Part shown: piece by piece, positions 29,274 through 41,839 of the stretch
Layout: each line of letters starts with the position of its first letter
Position numbering within the stretch: position 1 is the stretch's first letter
From: Candidatus Altimarinota bacterium
GTDB taxonomy: Bacteria > Patescibacteriota > Gracilibacteria > BD1-5 > UBA6164
Reading direction: 5' to 3'
Length of the DNA stretch: 64,000 bases
Assembly (NCBI GenBank): GCA_027019405.1
Contig: JALUWO010000386.1
Location: 62,001-126,000 of the forward strand
Position numbers and translations under genes: made by a program
The notes under the pieces: generated by a model
Told to the model about the DNA's origin: nothing
Databases searched by the model: none
What the model saw: the letters and a program-made list of their open reading frames with translations, nothing else

Positions 29274-31637
29274 ATGAAAATTTCATATAATACTTTAAAA
29301 AGATATATTCCAAACATAAAATCAGCTGAAGAAGTAGCCCAAGATTTGATAATGCATACTGCTGAAGTAGAAGAAATAATTTATGAATGAAAAACTTTTG
29401 ATAACATAGTTATTTGAGAAATAGAAGAAATAAATTCTCATCCTAATGCTGATAAATTAAAAATATGTCAAGTTAATATATGAGAAGAAAAAACTCAAAT
29501 AGTTTGTTGATGAACAAATTTAAAATTATGACAAAAAGTTGCAGTTGCTAAAATTTGAGCAACTGTATCTTGGCATGGAGAAGAAACAATTACAATGAAA
29601 AAAACAAAAATAAGATGAATTGAAAGTAATTGAATGATTTGTGCTTCAGAAGAAATATGATTAGAAGATCAATTTCCTGCTGAAAGTCCAACTGAAATTT
29701 TAGATTTATCTAAAATCAAAACAAAAACTGGAGAAAATTTAGCAAAAACTCTAGAGAAAAATGAAATAATTTTAGAAATAGACAATAAAGCTATAAATCA
29801 TAGACCTGATTTATTTTCACACATAGGTATTATAAGAGAATTATATGCTATAAATAATCAAAAATTTGATTTTAAATATGAAGATAAAGACTTTTCATGA
29901 TTGAAAGAATTAAATATTCAAAATGAAATTTCAGAAGTTGTAAAAAGATATATGGGATTAAAAATTTCTTGAGTTGAAAATATAGAATCAAGTAATTATA
30001 TAAAAGAAGTATTATTTGCTTCTTGAGTTAATTCAAAATGATTATTAGTTGATCTTTCAAATTATAGTCTATATATGTATGGTCAACCTACTCATATATT
30101 TGATGCAGATAAGATAAAATGAAAAATAACTGTAAGATTTGCAAAAACTAATGAAATTTTTATAGCTCTTGATGATAAAGAATATAAACTAAATGAAAAT
30201 GATATAGTAATAGCTGATGAAGAAAAAATCTTAGCTTTATGAGGTATTATTTGAGCTAAATCTAGTTCTGTATCAGATAAAACAAAAAATATTATTATTG
30301 AATCAGCCAATTTTGATCAAGCTATTTTAAGAATGACTTGAAAAAGATTATGAATTAGAACTGATAGTTTAAATATATTTGAAAAAGATATCCTACCAGC
30401 TTCTAGTCAATGGTGATTAAGTTTAATAGTTTCAGAACTAGAAAAAGTTTTTAAAAACTTAAAAATTGAAAGTTTTAAAGATATTTATCCAAATAAACAA
30501 AATAATTCAGAAATTGATTATGATATTGCTTTTATAAATAGACTTATTGGAAAAAATTATAGTGATACTCAAGTAAAAAAAATACTAAACAATTTATGAA
30601 TAAAACTTGAAGACAATAAATTAATCATACCAGCTTGGAGAAAAGAATTAAATTTTAAAGCAGATATTGCTGAAGAAGTAGCTAGAATAGATTGATATGA
30701 TAAAATAGAAGCAAAAATCCCAGAGATACAATTATGAGCAATAAAACAAGAAAATATATACAAGATAAAAACATTGTCTAGAAATTTCTTTATTGATAAT
30801 TGATTTTTTGATATGTATACATATTCTTTTGTAAATAAAGAATTAATGAAAAAATCAAATAGTGATAATACAAATCTTGTTAAACTAAAAAATTCACTTA
30901 GTGAAGATGCTACTCATATGAAAAATAGTTTAATACAAAACTTATTACTAACTCTAGAAAAAAATGTAAGAGATTTTAAAAACTTAAAAATATTTGAAGT
31001 AGAAAAAGTCTTTGAAAAAGATGGAAATAATATAAATGAAAAATATAATCTTTCTTGATTAATGATATCAGAAAAAAATATTGTTTACTATGATATACAA
31101 AATATAATCAAAAATTATTTAAACAAAATTTGAATAACTAAATTCTCTTTTGAAAAAATAACTGAGAAACCTTGATATGCTCATTGATGAAGAACTGCAA
31201 ATCTTGTAATAAGATGACAAAAAGTATGAGTTATTTGAGAAATACATCCAAAAATAGCAAATAATTTCTGAGTTAAATCAAAAATATGATTTTTTGAAAT
31301 AAATTTAGATAAGATAAAAGATATGGCTTTTTGAATAACTAAAGCAAAAGAAATTTCAAATTTCCAAGCAAGTAATTTTGATATAAGCTTTGAAATATCA
31401 AAAGATATAAAATGAGCAAATATAAAAAATGCTATACAAAAAACAAATCCAAAATTAATTCAAAAGGTTGAATTATTTGATATATATGAAAACAAAGAAA
31501 AATTATGAGATAATAGAAGTTTATCATTTAAAGTCTACTTACAAAAAATGGATAGTGAAGTAAATGATAAAGAAAAAAATGATTTAATTTCAGAAATAAT
31601 TAAAAAAGTTGAAAAACTATGAGCAAAACATAGATAA
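29274..31637 (+). CDS. pheT: Phenylalanyl-tRNA synthetase beta subunit
   Basis: The 787-residue protein has the beta-subunit domain order: N-terminal B1, an EMAP/tRNA-binding fold with SHPNADKLKICQVN near residue 60, the B3/B4 editing region, B5 (NSEIDYDIAFINRLIGKNY), the class II-like core and a C-terminal FDX-ACB anticodon-binding domain (SNFDISFEISKDIKGANIKNAI). It partners with PheS to charge tRNA-Phe and clears mischarged Tyr. The pheS gene, usually just upstream, is not in this window; a GGDEF gene on the other strand takes its place. Confidence 0.96.
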
Positions 31638-31654
31638 AAATCTACAAAAATCTT

Positions 31655-31682
31655 TTGACTAATCATAGTTTTTTCATATAAT
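31655..31682 (+). promoter_or_regulatory. Promoter of rpsT
   Basis: TTGACT (31655-31660), 16-base spacer, TATAAT (31677-31682). The same AATCTTTTGACT and CATATAAT elements recur in the rplA promoter (33253-33280), suggesting a common ribosomal-protein promoter type. Confidence 0.85.
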
Positions 31683-31688
31683 CTGCCT

Positions 31689-31722
31689 GCTTACCACCAT
31701 TTTTTGGTAATTTTAAGCCCCG
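31689..31722 (+). promoter_or_regulatory. Structured leader of rpsT
   Basis: In the 5' leader, TTACCA pairs with TTGGTAA and the flanking GCTTA pairs with TAAGC, giving one hairpin ahead of S20. It lacks a U tract, so it is not a terminator. Autoregulation by S20 is known in E. coli; a role here is inferred. Confidence 0.45.
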
Positions 31723-31759
31723 AAAAAATTTAATTTAACTTTAATAATTTTTGTAAAAG

Positions 31760-32068
31760 ATGCCTATAATTAAGTCTGCAAAAAAACAACTAAGACAAAA
31801 CAAAAAAAGAAAAGCAAGAAATGATCACTATAAAGGATTATATACTGAAGCTAGAAAAGCTTTTGAAAAAGCAATCAAAGCTAGTGATTCAAAGACTGCA
31901 AGAACTATTTTTGTTAACCAAAAAGATAAAGAAGGTAAAACAACTAAAGCTGGTTTACAATCTATTATTGATAAATTGGTAAAAAAGAATATAATACATA
32001 AGAACAATGCTTCTAGAAAAAAAGCTAAATTTGCAAAAATGTTAAAAGCTTTAGAAGTAAAATCTTAA
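31760..32068 (+). CDS. rpsT: 30S ribosomal protein S20
   Basis: The 102-residue basic protein has the S20 start (PIIKSAKKQLRQNKKRKARN) and the Lys/Ala-rich helical body (KAFEKAIKASDSKTARTIF, ASRKKAKFAKML). It binds 16S rRNA early in assembly. It has no TGA codons: all its glycines are GGA or GGT, unlike most neighbours. It precedes infC with a 19-base gap. Confidence 0.95.
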   Translation: MPIIKSAKKQLRQNKKRKARNDHYKGLYTEARKAFEKAIKASDSKTARTIFVNQKDKEGKTTKAGLQSIIDKLVKKNIIHKNNASRKKAKFAKMLKALEVKS

Positions 32069-32087
32069 AACCTAACTAACTTTTTAA

Positions 32088-32603
32088 GTGAGTAAAGAAA
32101 AGAAAAGACCATTAAATGATGAAATTAGAGCTAATAAAGTTCAAGTTATTACTGATTCTTGAGAAAACTTATGAGAAATGAGTTTAAAAGAAGCAAAAAT
32201 AAAAGCTTCAGAACAATGATTAGATCTAATGGAAATCTGAAAAAATTGAGACTTAACAATACTTAAGCTTCTTGATTATTGAAAATTCTTGTATAGACAA
32301 AAAAAACAAGAACAAAAAAATAAGCAAAAATGAAAAACTCCTGATTTAAAAACAATAAGAATTACTTTTAAAATTGGTGAACATGATTTAGAAACAAAAT
32401 ATAAACAAGCAAAGAAATTTGCTGAATTAGGTCATCCATTAAAAGTAACATTAATGTTAAGATGAAGAGAAAATCATTATGCAGCTATAGCTCAAGAAAA
32501 AATGGAATCTTTTGTTAAAATGCTAGAAGAGATTTATAAAATTGATTGAACTATCAAAAAGAATTGAAATACTTTTATAGCTATGTTAAAACCTATAAAA
32601 TAA
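32088..32603 (+). CDS. infC: Translation initiation factor IF-3 (GTG start)
   Basis: The 171-residue protein has both IF-3 domains: the N-terminal KKRPLNDEIRANKVQVITDSGE and a linker, then the C-terminal KTIRITFKIGEHDLETKYKQAKKFAELGH with RGRENHY. It blocks subunit joining and selects the initiator tRNA. The frame is closed immediately upstream by TAA (32085-32087), so GTG at 32088 is the only plausible start. A rare start codon recalls the AUU used by E. coli infC for self-control. The order infC-rpmI-rplT is the classic operon. Confidence 0.94.
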
Positions 32604-32624
32604 TTTAATAATTAATAATTAATT

Positions 32625-32822
32625 ATGACTTTAAAAACTAGAAGTTGAGTTAAAAAAAGAGTAAAAATAACTTGAACATGAAAAGTACAAGTACAAAAAG
32701 CTTGTAAAAGACATTTACTTTCAGATAAACAAAAAAGTGCAAAAAAGAAAAACCAATATGGTGAAACTTTAGATAAAACTGAAGTAAAAAAAGCAAAAAG
32801 ACAATTACCTTTTGGTAAATAA
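32625..32822 (+). CDS. rpmI: 50S ribosomal protein L35
   Basis: The 65-residue very basic protein has the L35 pattern KTRSGVKKRVKITGTGKVQ, then KRHLLSDKQKSAKKKNQ. It lies between infC and rplT, as in most bacteria. Confidence 0.95.
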
Positions 32823-32850
32823 AAAATATTTATAACTTATAATAGAAATC

Positions 32851-33195
32851 ATGGTTAGAGTAAAAAGAGGTCTAATGACTAGAAAAAGACATAAAAAAAT
32901 CTTAAAAGCTACTAAATGATATAGATTATTAAACTCTAGAGTTTTCTCAAGAGCAAAAAATGCTTGGATGAAAGCTGGTTTAAATGCATATATTGGTAGA
33001 AAAAGAAAAAAAAGAGATTTTAGAAGATTATGGACTGCAAGAATTAATGTTTCTGCTAGACTAAACTGAACTACATATTCAAAATTAATCGGGGCTATGT
33101 ATTCAAAACAAGTAAAACTTAATAGAAAAGTTTTATCAAACTTAGCTATTACAAATCCTACAATTTTCACAAATGTTGTTAACTTTACAAAATAA
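32851..33195 (+). CDS. rplT: 50S ribosomal protein L20
   Basis: The 114-residue protein has the L20 N-terminal extension and globular part: [61 protein letters not shown]. It is needed for 50S assembly and in other bacteria represses the infC operon. A strong terminator closes the operon. Confidence 0.97.
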
Positions 33196-33226
33196 GAATT
33201 AGTAAAAACTAATTCTTATTTTTTTA
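33189..33226 (+). terminator. Terminator of the infC-rpmI-rplT operon
   Basis: AATAAGAATTAGT (33191-33203) pairs with ACTAATTCTTATT (33208-33220) around AAAA, followed by T. Confidence 0.88.
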
Positions 33227-33252
33227 TTACAAATTATCTGAACAATAATCTT

Positions 33253-33280
33253 TTGACTTTTTTAGTTTTATTCATATAAT
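33253..33280 (+). promoter_or_regulatory. Promoter of rplA
   Basis: TTGACT (33253-33258), 16-base spacer, TATAAT (33275-33280). Closely similar to the rpsT promoter. Confidence 0.85.
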
Positions 33281-33349
33281 TCCCCCACCTGAAAAGGAAG
33301 ATATATAAAATATATCGTTAATACCTTTATTATTTAAAAAAATTATATT
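33281..33349 (+). promoter_or_regulatory. rplA leader with possible L1 binding hairpin
   Basis: GATATA (33300-33305) pairs with TATATC (33311-33316). Below it an asymmetric internal loop is closed by AGG (33295-33297) with CCT (33324-33326). An internal-loop hairpin in the leader is what ribosomal protein L1 recognises when it represses its own mRNA in other bacteria and archaea. Not proven here. Confidence 0.45.
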
Positions 33350-34048
33350 ATGGCTAAACATGGTAAAAAATATAATAAAGCTTTAGAACTTGTTAATCAA
33401 GAAATAGCTTATACTCCAGCTGAAGCTGTTGAATTATTAGAAAAAACTAATACTGTTAAATTTGACCCTACAGTTGAAATTCATTTTAATCTTAACCTTG
33501 ATCCTAAATATCAAGATCAAATGATTAGAACTACTTTATCTCTACCAAATGGTACAGGTAAAACTCCTAAAATTTGTGCTATTACTGATGGTGATACTAA
33601 AGCAGCTAAAGCTGCTGGTGCAACTATTGCTGGTGGTGAGGAATTAATTGATGATATTGCTCAAGGTAATGTTGCTCTAGATTTTGATGTAGTAGTTGCT
33701 ACTCCTTCAATGATGAGACATTTAGGTAAAATTGCTAGAGTATTAGGACCAAAAGGTTTAATGCCAAATCCTAAAGCTGGTACAGTTACTCCAGATTTAG
33801 AAACTGCAATTAAAGAAATTGCTGCTGGTAAAATTGAAATTAGAACTGATAAACATGGTAATGTTCACTCTATTTTTGGTAAATTATCTTTTGGTAAAGA
33901 TAAATTAGTTCAAAACTTAGAATACTTCTTAAATGCAATTAATGAAGTAAAACCTAGCTGAGCAAAAGGAAAATATATAAATTCTGTTAATATTTGTAAT
34001 GCTATGGGACCAGCAATTAGAATTGATACTAATACTGAAGAAAAATAA
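33350..34048 (+). CDS. rplA: 50S ribosomal protein L1
   Basis: The 232-residue protein is complete: MAKHGKKYNKALELVN start, HFNLNLDPKYQDQMIR, VLGPKGLMPNPKAGTVT (the L1 signature), KIEIRTDKHGNVHSIFGKL and a C-terminal SGAKGKYINSVNICNAMGPAIRID. L1 forms the mobile stalk that releases deacylated tRNA. Only one TGA glycine occurs (in SGAKGK); the others are nearly all GGT. The usual partner rplK is not next to it. Confidence 0.97.
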
Positions 34049-34050
34049 TA

Positions 34051-34114
34051 AAAAAACTACTTTTAAAAGTAGTTTTTTTATTTAAGAAAAACTAGAATTT
34101 TACTAGTTTTTTAT
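34051..34114 (+). terminator. Tandem terminators after rplA
   Basis: Two hairpins lie in series: AAAACTACTTTT/AAAAGTAGTTTT (34051-34080) and AAAAACTAG/CTAGTTTTTT (34087-34114). Both end in T runs. Together they isolate rplA from leuS. Confidence 0.8.
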
Positions 34115-34151
34115 TATAATTTAGCAAATTATAAAATTTAATTGATAAAAA

Positions 34152-37358
<3,207 letters not shown>

Positions 37359-37360
37359 AA

Positions 37361-37402
37361 TAAAAAAGTTAGAATTTATACAAATTCTAACTTTTTTATT
37401 TT
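37361..37402. terminator. Bidirectional terminator after leuS
   Basis: AAAAAAGTTAGAATTT pairs with AAATTCTAACTTTTTT around a short loop. It ends at the stop codon of the convergent small gene. Confidence 0.85.
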
Positions 37403-37589
37403 AAATATTATTTCTAACTTCTCTTAAATCCAACATTTTAGTTCACCATTTTCTATCCTCCAATATTTCAAATGTATATACTTTAGTTCATAAAATTATT
37501 GTTTCATATCAAAGAATTTTATAACTAGAGCTTTTTTTCTTTTGTTCTATTTGTTTGATTTTCATAAACTGAGAAAATTCTTTATCCAT
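37401..37589 (-). CDS. Small protein of unknown function
   Basis: The 62-residue protein is basic, with an N-terminal helical part (EFSQFMKIKQIEQKKKSSSYK) and a beta-like C-terminus (GTKVYTFEILEDRKWGTKMLDL). No family recognised. A promoter with TTGACA lies upstream, and it ends in the leuS terminator. Its distance to the Rrf2 gene suggests that it is transcribed separately. Confidence 0.6.
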
Positions 37590-37648
37590 AATTTTTTTAA
37601 TAAATTATTAAAAATAAAAACAATTTATTCTATTATTTTTTTAAGAAA

Positions 37649-37678
37649 AAGATACTAATCATTTAATATCTATGTCAA
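37649..37678 (-). promoter_or_regulatory. Promoter of the small gene 37401-37589
   Basis: On the minus strand TTGACA (37678-37673) and TATCTT (37654-37649) are 18 bases apart. Confidence 0.55.
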
Positions 37679-37690
37679 TTATTTTAATAA

Positions 37691-38089
37691 TTAATTTTTT
37701 ATTATTTTATCTAAAGTTTGAAGTTTCAAAATACCATTAAATGATTTTTGTAAATTTCAAAATAAATCAGTAGTACTACAATTTTTACTATTTTCACAAA
37801 TTAATCATTTTGTACAATCACTTACTCAAAGTTCTTCTCAAACACTATTTAATATATCATAAACTGAAATATCTTTTAAATCCATTCATAAATTAACTCA
37901 TCACTCTCTACCCTTTGTTGTTATTAAAATTCATGATTTATCTAACTCAGCAATTATTCTTCTAAGAAGAGATTCTGAAATATTTAAGTCTGCAGAAATA
38001 TCCTGAATTTTTTGTAATTTAGGATATTTTTCAGCTATATAAATTACAGCTTTTAAAGCATAAGATCATTTTTTTGAAAGTTTTATCAT
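37691..38089 (-). CDS. Rrf2-family regulator with IscR-type cysteines
   Basis: This 132-residue protein has an N-terminal winged helix (KLSKKGSYALKAVIYIAEKYP...IQDISADLNISESLLRRIIAELDKSGIL) and the Rrf2 dimer helix. Three cysteines at 92, 98 and 104 (DCTKGLICENSKNC) are at exactly the positions used by E. coli IscR to bind an Fe-S cluster; NsrR, which senses NO, has nearly the same spacing. It lies beside the suf genes and 8 bases from a divergent promoter. Control of Fe-S assembly, or of the NO reductase at 4.5-6.9 kb, is plausible. Confidence 0.9.
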
Positions 38090-38096
38090 AAAATAC

Positions 38097-38129
38097 TTGA
38101 CATATATATATATATATATAAGTGATAAT
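38097..38129 (+). promoter_or_regulatory. Promoter with (TA)9 spacer, possibly phase variable
   Basis: TTGACA (38097-38102) is followed by nine TA repeats (38103-38120) and then AGTGATAAT, giving GATAAT at 38124-38129 with a 21-base spacer (TATAAG at 38117 would give 14). Loss of two repeat units would bring the spacer to the ideal 17. Slippage in such a tract is the known phase-variation mechanism of some fimbrial promoters. Confidence 0.6.
38103..38120. repeat. (TA)9 microsatellite between divergent genes
   Basis: Nine TA units lie between the -35 and -10 elements of the plus-strand promoter and 14 bases from the start of the divergent Rrf2 gene, so length change could affect both. Confidence 0.8.
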
Positions 38130-38138
38130 ATATATTTA

Positions 38139-38169
38139 CTACCTTACCAAAAAGGTAAATTCTAGGTAG
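38139..38169 (+). promoter_or_regulatory. Leader hairpin before the small membrane gene
   Basis: CTACCT (38139-38144) pairs with AGGTAG (38164-38169), enclosing TTACC/GGTAA (38144-38158). The stem ends four bases before the AAGGAG ribosome-binding site. Confidence 0.5.
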
Positions 38170-38183
38170 AAAAAGGAGAAACT

Positions 38184-38396
38184 ATGGATAAGTTCATAGA
38201 AATAATGATAGGAATACTTATGGTAATAGGACTAATTGTAGTTGTTGGAGTAATTATTGGATATCCAACAATGCTTCTGTGGAACTGGCTAATGCCTGAA
38301 ATATTTGGTCTTACCAAAATAACATTTCTACAAGCAGTTGGTCTGTACATCCTAAGTGGTATACTGATTAAATCAGGTAAATTATCATCAAAATAA
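38184..38396 (+). CDS. Small two-helix membrane protein, likely imported
   Basis: The 70-residue protein has a long N-terminal membrane helix (IMIGILMVIGLIVVVGVIIG), a conserved-looking WNWLMPEIFGLTKITFLQA loop and a second helix. Similar small proteins occur in many bacteria and phages; function is unknown. It has no TGA: glycines are GGA and GGT. CTG, rare in this window, is used three times. A strong AAGGAG (38173-38178) lies five bases before the start, and a GC-rich terminator follows. These traits differ from the neighbours and suggest recent transfer from a standard-code donor. Confidence 0.75.
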   Translation: MDKFIEIMIGILMVIGLIVVVGVIIGYPTMLLWNWLMPEIFGLTKITFLQAVGLYILSGILIKSGKLSSK

Positions 38397-38402
38397 ACTC
38401 TT

Positions 38403-38430
38403 GCCCAGAGTATAAATGGGCTTTTCTTTT
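38403..38430 (+). terminator. GC-rich terminator of the small membrane gene
   Basis: GCCCA (38403-38407) pairs with TGGGC (38417-38421), then TTTTCTTTTT. The G/C stem is unlike most terminators in this window. Confidence 0.8.
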
Positions 38431-38441
38431 TGCTTGAATTT

Positions 38442-39410
38442 TTAATCCAGAATCCCATTAATCATAAATTTAATAGCTTCTTCCTCACTAAATCCTTTAA
38501 TCATAAGATTTTCTATAGATTTTTGTTCAAGTGTTCACACTGCAGCTTCATGAGTAAGTCTAGAACTAGGATTATTTACTTCAAGTGCTGGAATTGTAGT
38601 AATCTTGCATTGTCACATTGAAACCTCACTACATTCAATATGTCATTGAGTATCATCTCAATCTCAAGTTAAGTTTGATTTAAAAATATTTGTTCCACCT
38701 TCAAAAGTAACAGATTTACTCATAATTACTCAAGAAGAATTTTTTCATTTTAAGAAAAACTGAATATCAAGATCTGAAATATCCCCATCTAAAACTTTAT
38801 TTTTTGTAATAAAATCAGCCTTTGCATTTTCTCCCTCTAAATAAACCCTTCATTTTGTAATTCAATGTCACAAGTGTCCCATTGTAGATTCATAGTGATT
38901 CTTAAAATAAGCATTTTTTCCTACATGAGCTGTAAAAGTATTATAAACAGTCATATAAGACTCATCACTATTGAAATTAAACTCATAGATTTCTAAAGAA
39001 CTTCATTCATCTAAATAATAAGTTTTTCAATCTCAATGAGTTACATCTTTATCAAGTCCAAAACAATAAGCAAAAATTTTAACTTTTGAATTTTTCCCTA
39101 TATGCCATTCTGGAGCCACTGCTTGTTTTGTTCAAGAACTATCTAAACTAAAACAAAAATACCAAGGATCTTCCATAATATAATTATCAGGAACTCTAAT
39201 AATTGATTTCATAGAATTATTTTCTATTTTTGATTCCATTGTAATTTCAGAAGTATCAACTTCTTTTGAAATATTATCATGATTAACATTATTGTTTATG
39301 AAAACAATATTTGGTTTTGCTGTTTTTTTCATTAAAATTTTTGAAAGTGGCAAATTTAAAACTTTTGCTACTCTTTTTAAATCATTTAATGGTGTTTTTA
39401 CATCTGACAT
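38442..39410 (-). CDS. SufB/SufD-family Fe-S cluster assembly protein
   Basis: The 322-residue protein has the beta-helix core and C-terminal signature of SufB/SufD: ESTMGHLGHGITKGRVYLEGENAKADF, then SRLTHEAAVGTLEQKSIENLMIKGFSEEEAIKFMI. It is shorter than E. coli SufB (495) or SufD (423). Only one SufB/D gene is present with sufC, so it may serve as a homodimeric scaffold; which of the two it represents is not certain. It is downstream of sufC on the same strand. Confidence 0.9.
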
Positions 39411-39437
39411 ACTATTTTTTTTAAATTATATTTTTAA

Positions 39438-40145
39438 TTAAGATTTACAATTATCTCATTCACAACCTTCACAACTTCAAAAATATTTTTTTAATAATTG
39501 TTTATTTTCTCCTGATAAATCAATTTTTCAAGAACAAAGTAAAATTCAAGAAGAAGCAAGTTCTAAAATATCCTTACTATGAGAAACAATTATAAATGTT
39601 TTTCAATTTTCTTTATATTCTAATATTAATTTAATAAGTACATCTCTAGAAGTAGCATCAAGAGATGCTTCAATTTCATCAAGTAAATATAAATCTTTAT
39701 CCATTAAAAAATTTGTAATAATTTCAACCTTTTTTCTTTCTCAACCAGATAAATGACTATCAAAAAATCTAGTTTTATATGTTTCATAATCAAGTCCAAA
39801 ATCTTCAAACAATTTACTTACTTTTTCTAAAGTAAATTTATCTTTTAAAATTCATTTTATATAAGTTTCAACAGCTATTCCAGTATATTCAGGAATTTCT
39901 TGCATTATATATGAAATTCATAAATTTGCTCTAGAAGATATATCCAATTTTAATAATTCTTCTGTTTTAAATAAAATTTCTCAACTAACTTTATTTAAAC
40001 CAATTATTGACTTTAAAAGACTTGTTTTTCAACTTCAATTATGCCCTAAAATATTAAATATTTCTCAAGAATTAACATCAAAAGAAATATCTTGCAAAAT
40101 TTTTTTATCTCAAATTTCTAAATTTAACTTTTTTACTTTTAACAT
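39438..40145 (-). CDS. sufC: Fe-S cluster assembly ATPase SufC
   Basis: The 235-residue ABC-type ATPase has Walker A GHNGSGKTSLL near residue 33, signature LSGGERKKVEI, Walker B LYLLDEIEASLD (typical SufC DE-x-E/D-SGLD variant) and the switch His in VSHSKDI. It powers the SufB/D scaffold. The C-terminus has an unusual cysteine-rich tail SCEGCEGDNCKS, not found in ordinary SufC and able to bind metal or a cluster. The next gene in the operon is the SufB/D-like protein. Confidence 0.93.
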
Positions 40146-40458
40146 ATTTTTATATTTATTTAATTTTTAATATTTCTCATTAAAACATTACTATTTTAGT
40201 AATATTTTAAAAAAAGCAAATAAAAATTCTATATTTTAATATACTCATTTTATATACTTTTCTTTAAAATAGAGCTTGTAAAAAAAATGTTAAAAAACAA
40301 GAACTATTCCCTTTATAAAGCAAAACTTATTTTTTAAAAATTGTCTAGTCTTTTAGTTAAAGAGATTTTGACAATAAGTCAAAAATCCTTAAATATATAT
40401 ATAAGAAATGTTTAAAAATAAACATTTTCTAACAATAATTAACATTTTTTTAACAATA
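40146..40458. other. Gene-free divergent regulatory region, sufC / rsmH
   Basis: No gene is supported. The region contains the motif TTTTTAACAA just before rsmH (40447-40456), a related ATGTTAAAAAACAAG near 40288, an inverted repeat AATGTTTA/TAAACATT (about 40407-40426) and TTTTGAC/GTCAAAA (about 40367-40385). The repeated GTTAAAAA words also occur upstream of nrdA, so a common regulator is possible. Confidence 0.5.
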
Positions 40459-41436
40459 ATGGACAATTTATCTGAAAATATTTGAAAAAAACATATATCT
40501 GTCTTATTAAATGAATTAGTAGACAGTATAGAAATATTTAAAGGTAGACAAAATATTGTTGTTGACTGTACTCTTTGAATGGCTGGACATTTTATAGAAG
40601 TAGCAAAAAAATTAAATACTTGAGATATAATTATCTGATTTGATGCTGATATAAAAAATCTATGACTTGCTAAACAAAGAATAACTGATAGTTTAAAAAA
40701 TATTAATTTTATAGAAAAAAAACAACAAGAAAAAAAAGATAAAATAAATATTTGTTTAATAAATGACAATTTCTGAAACATAAAAGAACAACTTGAAAAT
40801 AGATGAATACAAAAAATAACCTGAATTTATTATGATTTATGATTATCTAGCCTTCATCTAGATGAAGCTGATAGAGGATTTAGTTTTATGAAAGAAGGAC
40901 CTCTTGATATGAGATTAAATAAATCAAAATGACAAAAAGCTAGTGAAATAATTAATTCATATACAGCTTCTAAACTTAGAGAAATATTTTTAAAATATTG
41001 AGAAAGTTCTCAAGCCAATAAAATATCACATAAAATAATAGAACTAAGGAAAAAGAAAAAATTTGAAACAACAAGTGATTTAGCTGAAATCATTCCTGGT
41101 CCTCCAAAAGAAAAAGCAAAAATTTTTCAAGCTCTAAGAATAGAAGTAAATAAAGAGCTTGAAATGCTAGAAAAAAGTTTAAAAGAAGCAATAGAGCTGC
41201 TAGAAAAAGACTGAAAAATATTTGTAATAAGTTTTCATTCTCTAGAAGATAGAATAACAAAGCAAATATTTAAAAAAGAAACTAGAGATTGTATATGTAA
41301 TGATTTAATATGCAGTTGTCATCATAAAAAAACATTAAAATTATTAAATAAAAAACCTATTCTTCCAAGTGAAAATGAGATAAAAGAAAATCCTAGAAGC
41401 AGAAGTGCAAAAGCAAGAGCTGCACAAAAAATATAA
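40459..41436 (+). CDS. rsmH: 16S rRNA (cytosine-1402-N4)-methyltransferase RsmH
   Basis: The 325-residue protein matches RsmH/Mra[16 protein letters not shown] start, SAM motif VVDCTLGMAGHF near residue 35, [28 protein letters not shown], and the late [16 protein letters not shown] and [12 protein letters not shown]. It methylates C1402 in the decoding center. The next gene is FtsL-like, the standard start of the division and cell-wall cluster, though mraZ is absent upstream. Confidence 0.96.
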
Positions 41437-41455
41437 ACTTAAAAAAATATAAAAT

Positions 41456-41821
41456 ATGAATCCAAGAGTAATAATAAATAATTATGATAAAGAATTTGTA
41501 TCTAAAAGAAAACAAAATAAAGATAACTTTTTATTAAATATAAAAAGTACTTATTCTATATTATTAACTGTTGTTGTTGCTCTGCTTTTATATTATGTAT
41601 GGATATTGAATGTAAATGCAACAAAAGGATACAATATAAGACAGCTTGAAATAGAAAAAAGAAATTTATTAATGGAAAAAGAATTACTTGATGTAAAAAT
41701 TGCTGAACTAGAAAGTTTAGATAATATACAAAACAAAGAAGATACTAAATGAATGGAAAAAGCAGAAAATAATGATTTCCTTGTAGTAAAAAACAATGTA
41801 GCTTATACATATGCTGATTAA
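41456..41821 (+). CDS. FtsL/DivIC-like division protein
   Basis: The 121-residue bitopic protein has a basic N-terminal cytoplasmic part, one membrane helix (SILLTVVVALLLYYVWILNV), and an extracellular coiled coil (GYNIRQLEIEKRNLLMEKELLDVKIAEL). The position after rsmH and this layout match FtsL or DivIC (septum formation initiator), part of the FtsQLB complex that activates septal wall synthesis. Sequence similarity in the family is always low, so the call rests on layout and order. Confidence 0.78.
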
Positions 41822-41839
41822 AATAAAACATCAACTCCA

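Noticed and set aside
40389-40781. Minus-strand open frame of 130 codons over the start of rsmH
   Set aside because: It crosses the rsmH promoter region and start and is the complement of a conserved SAM-binding motif.
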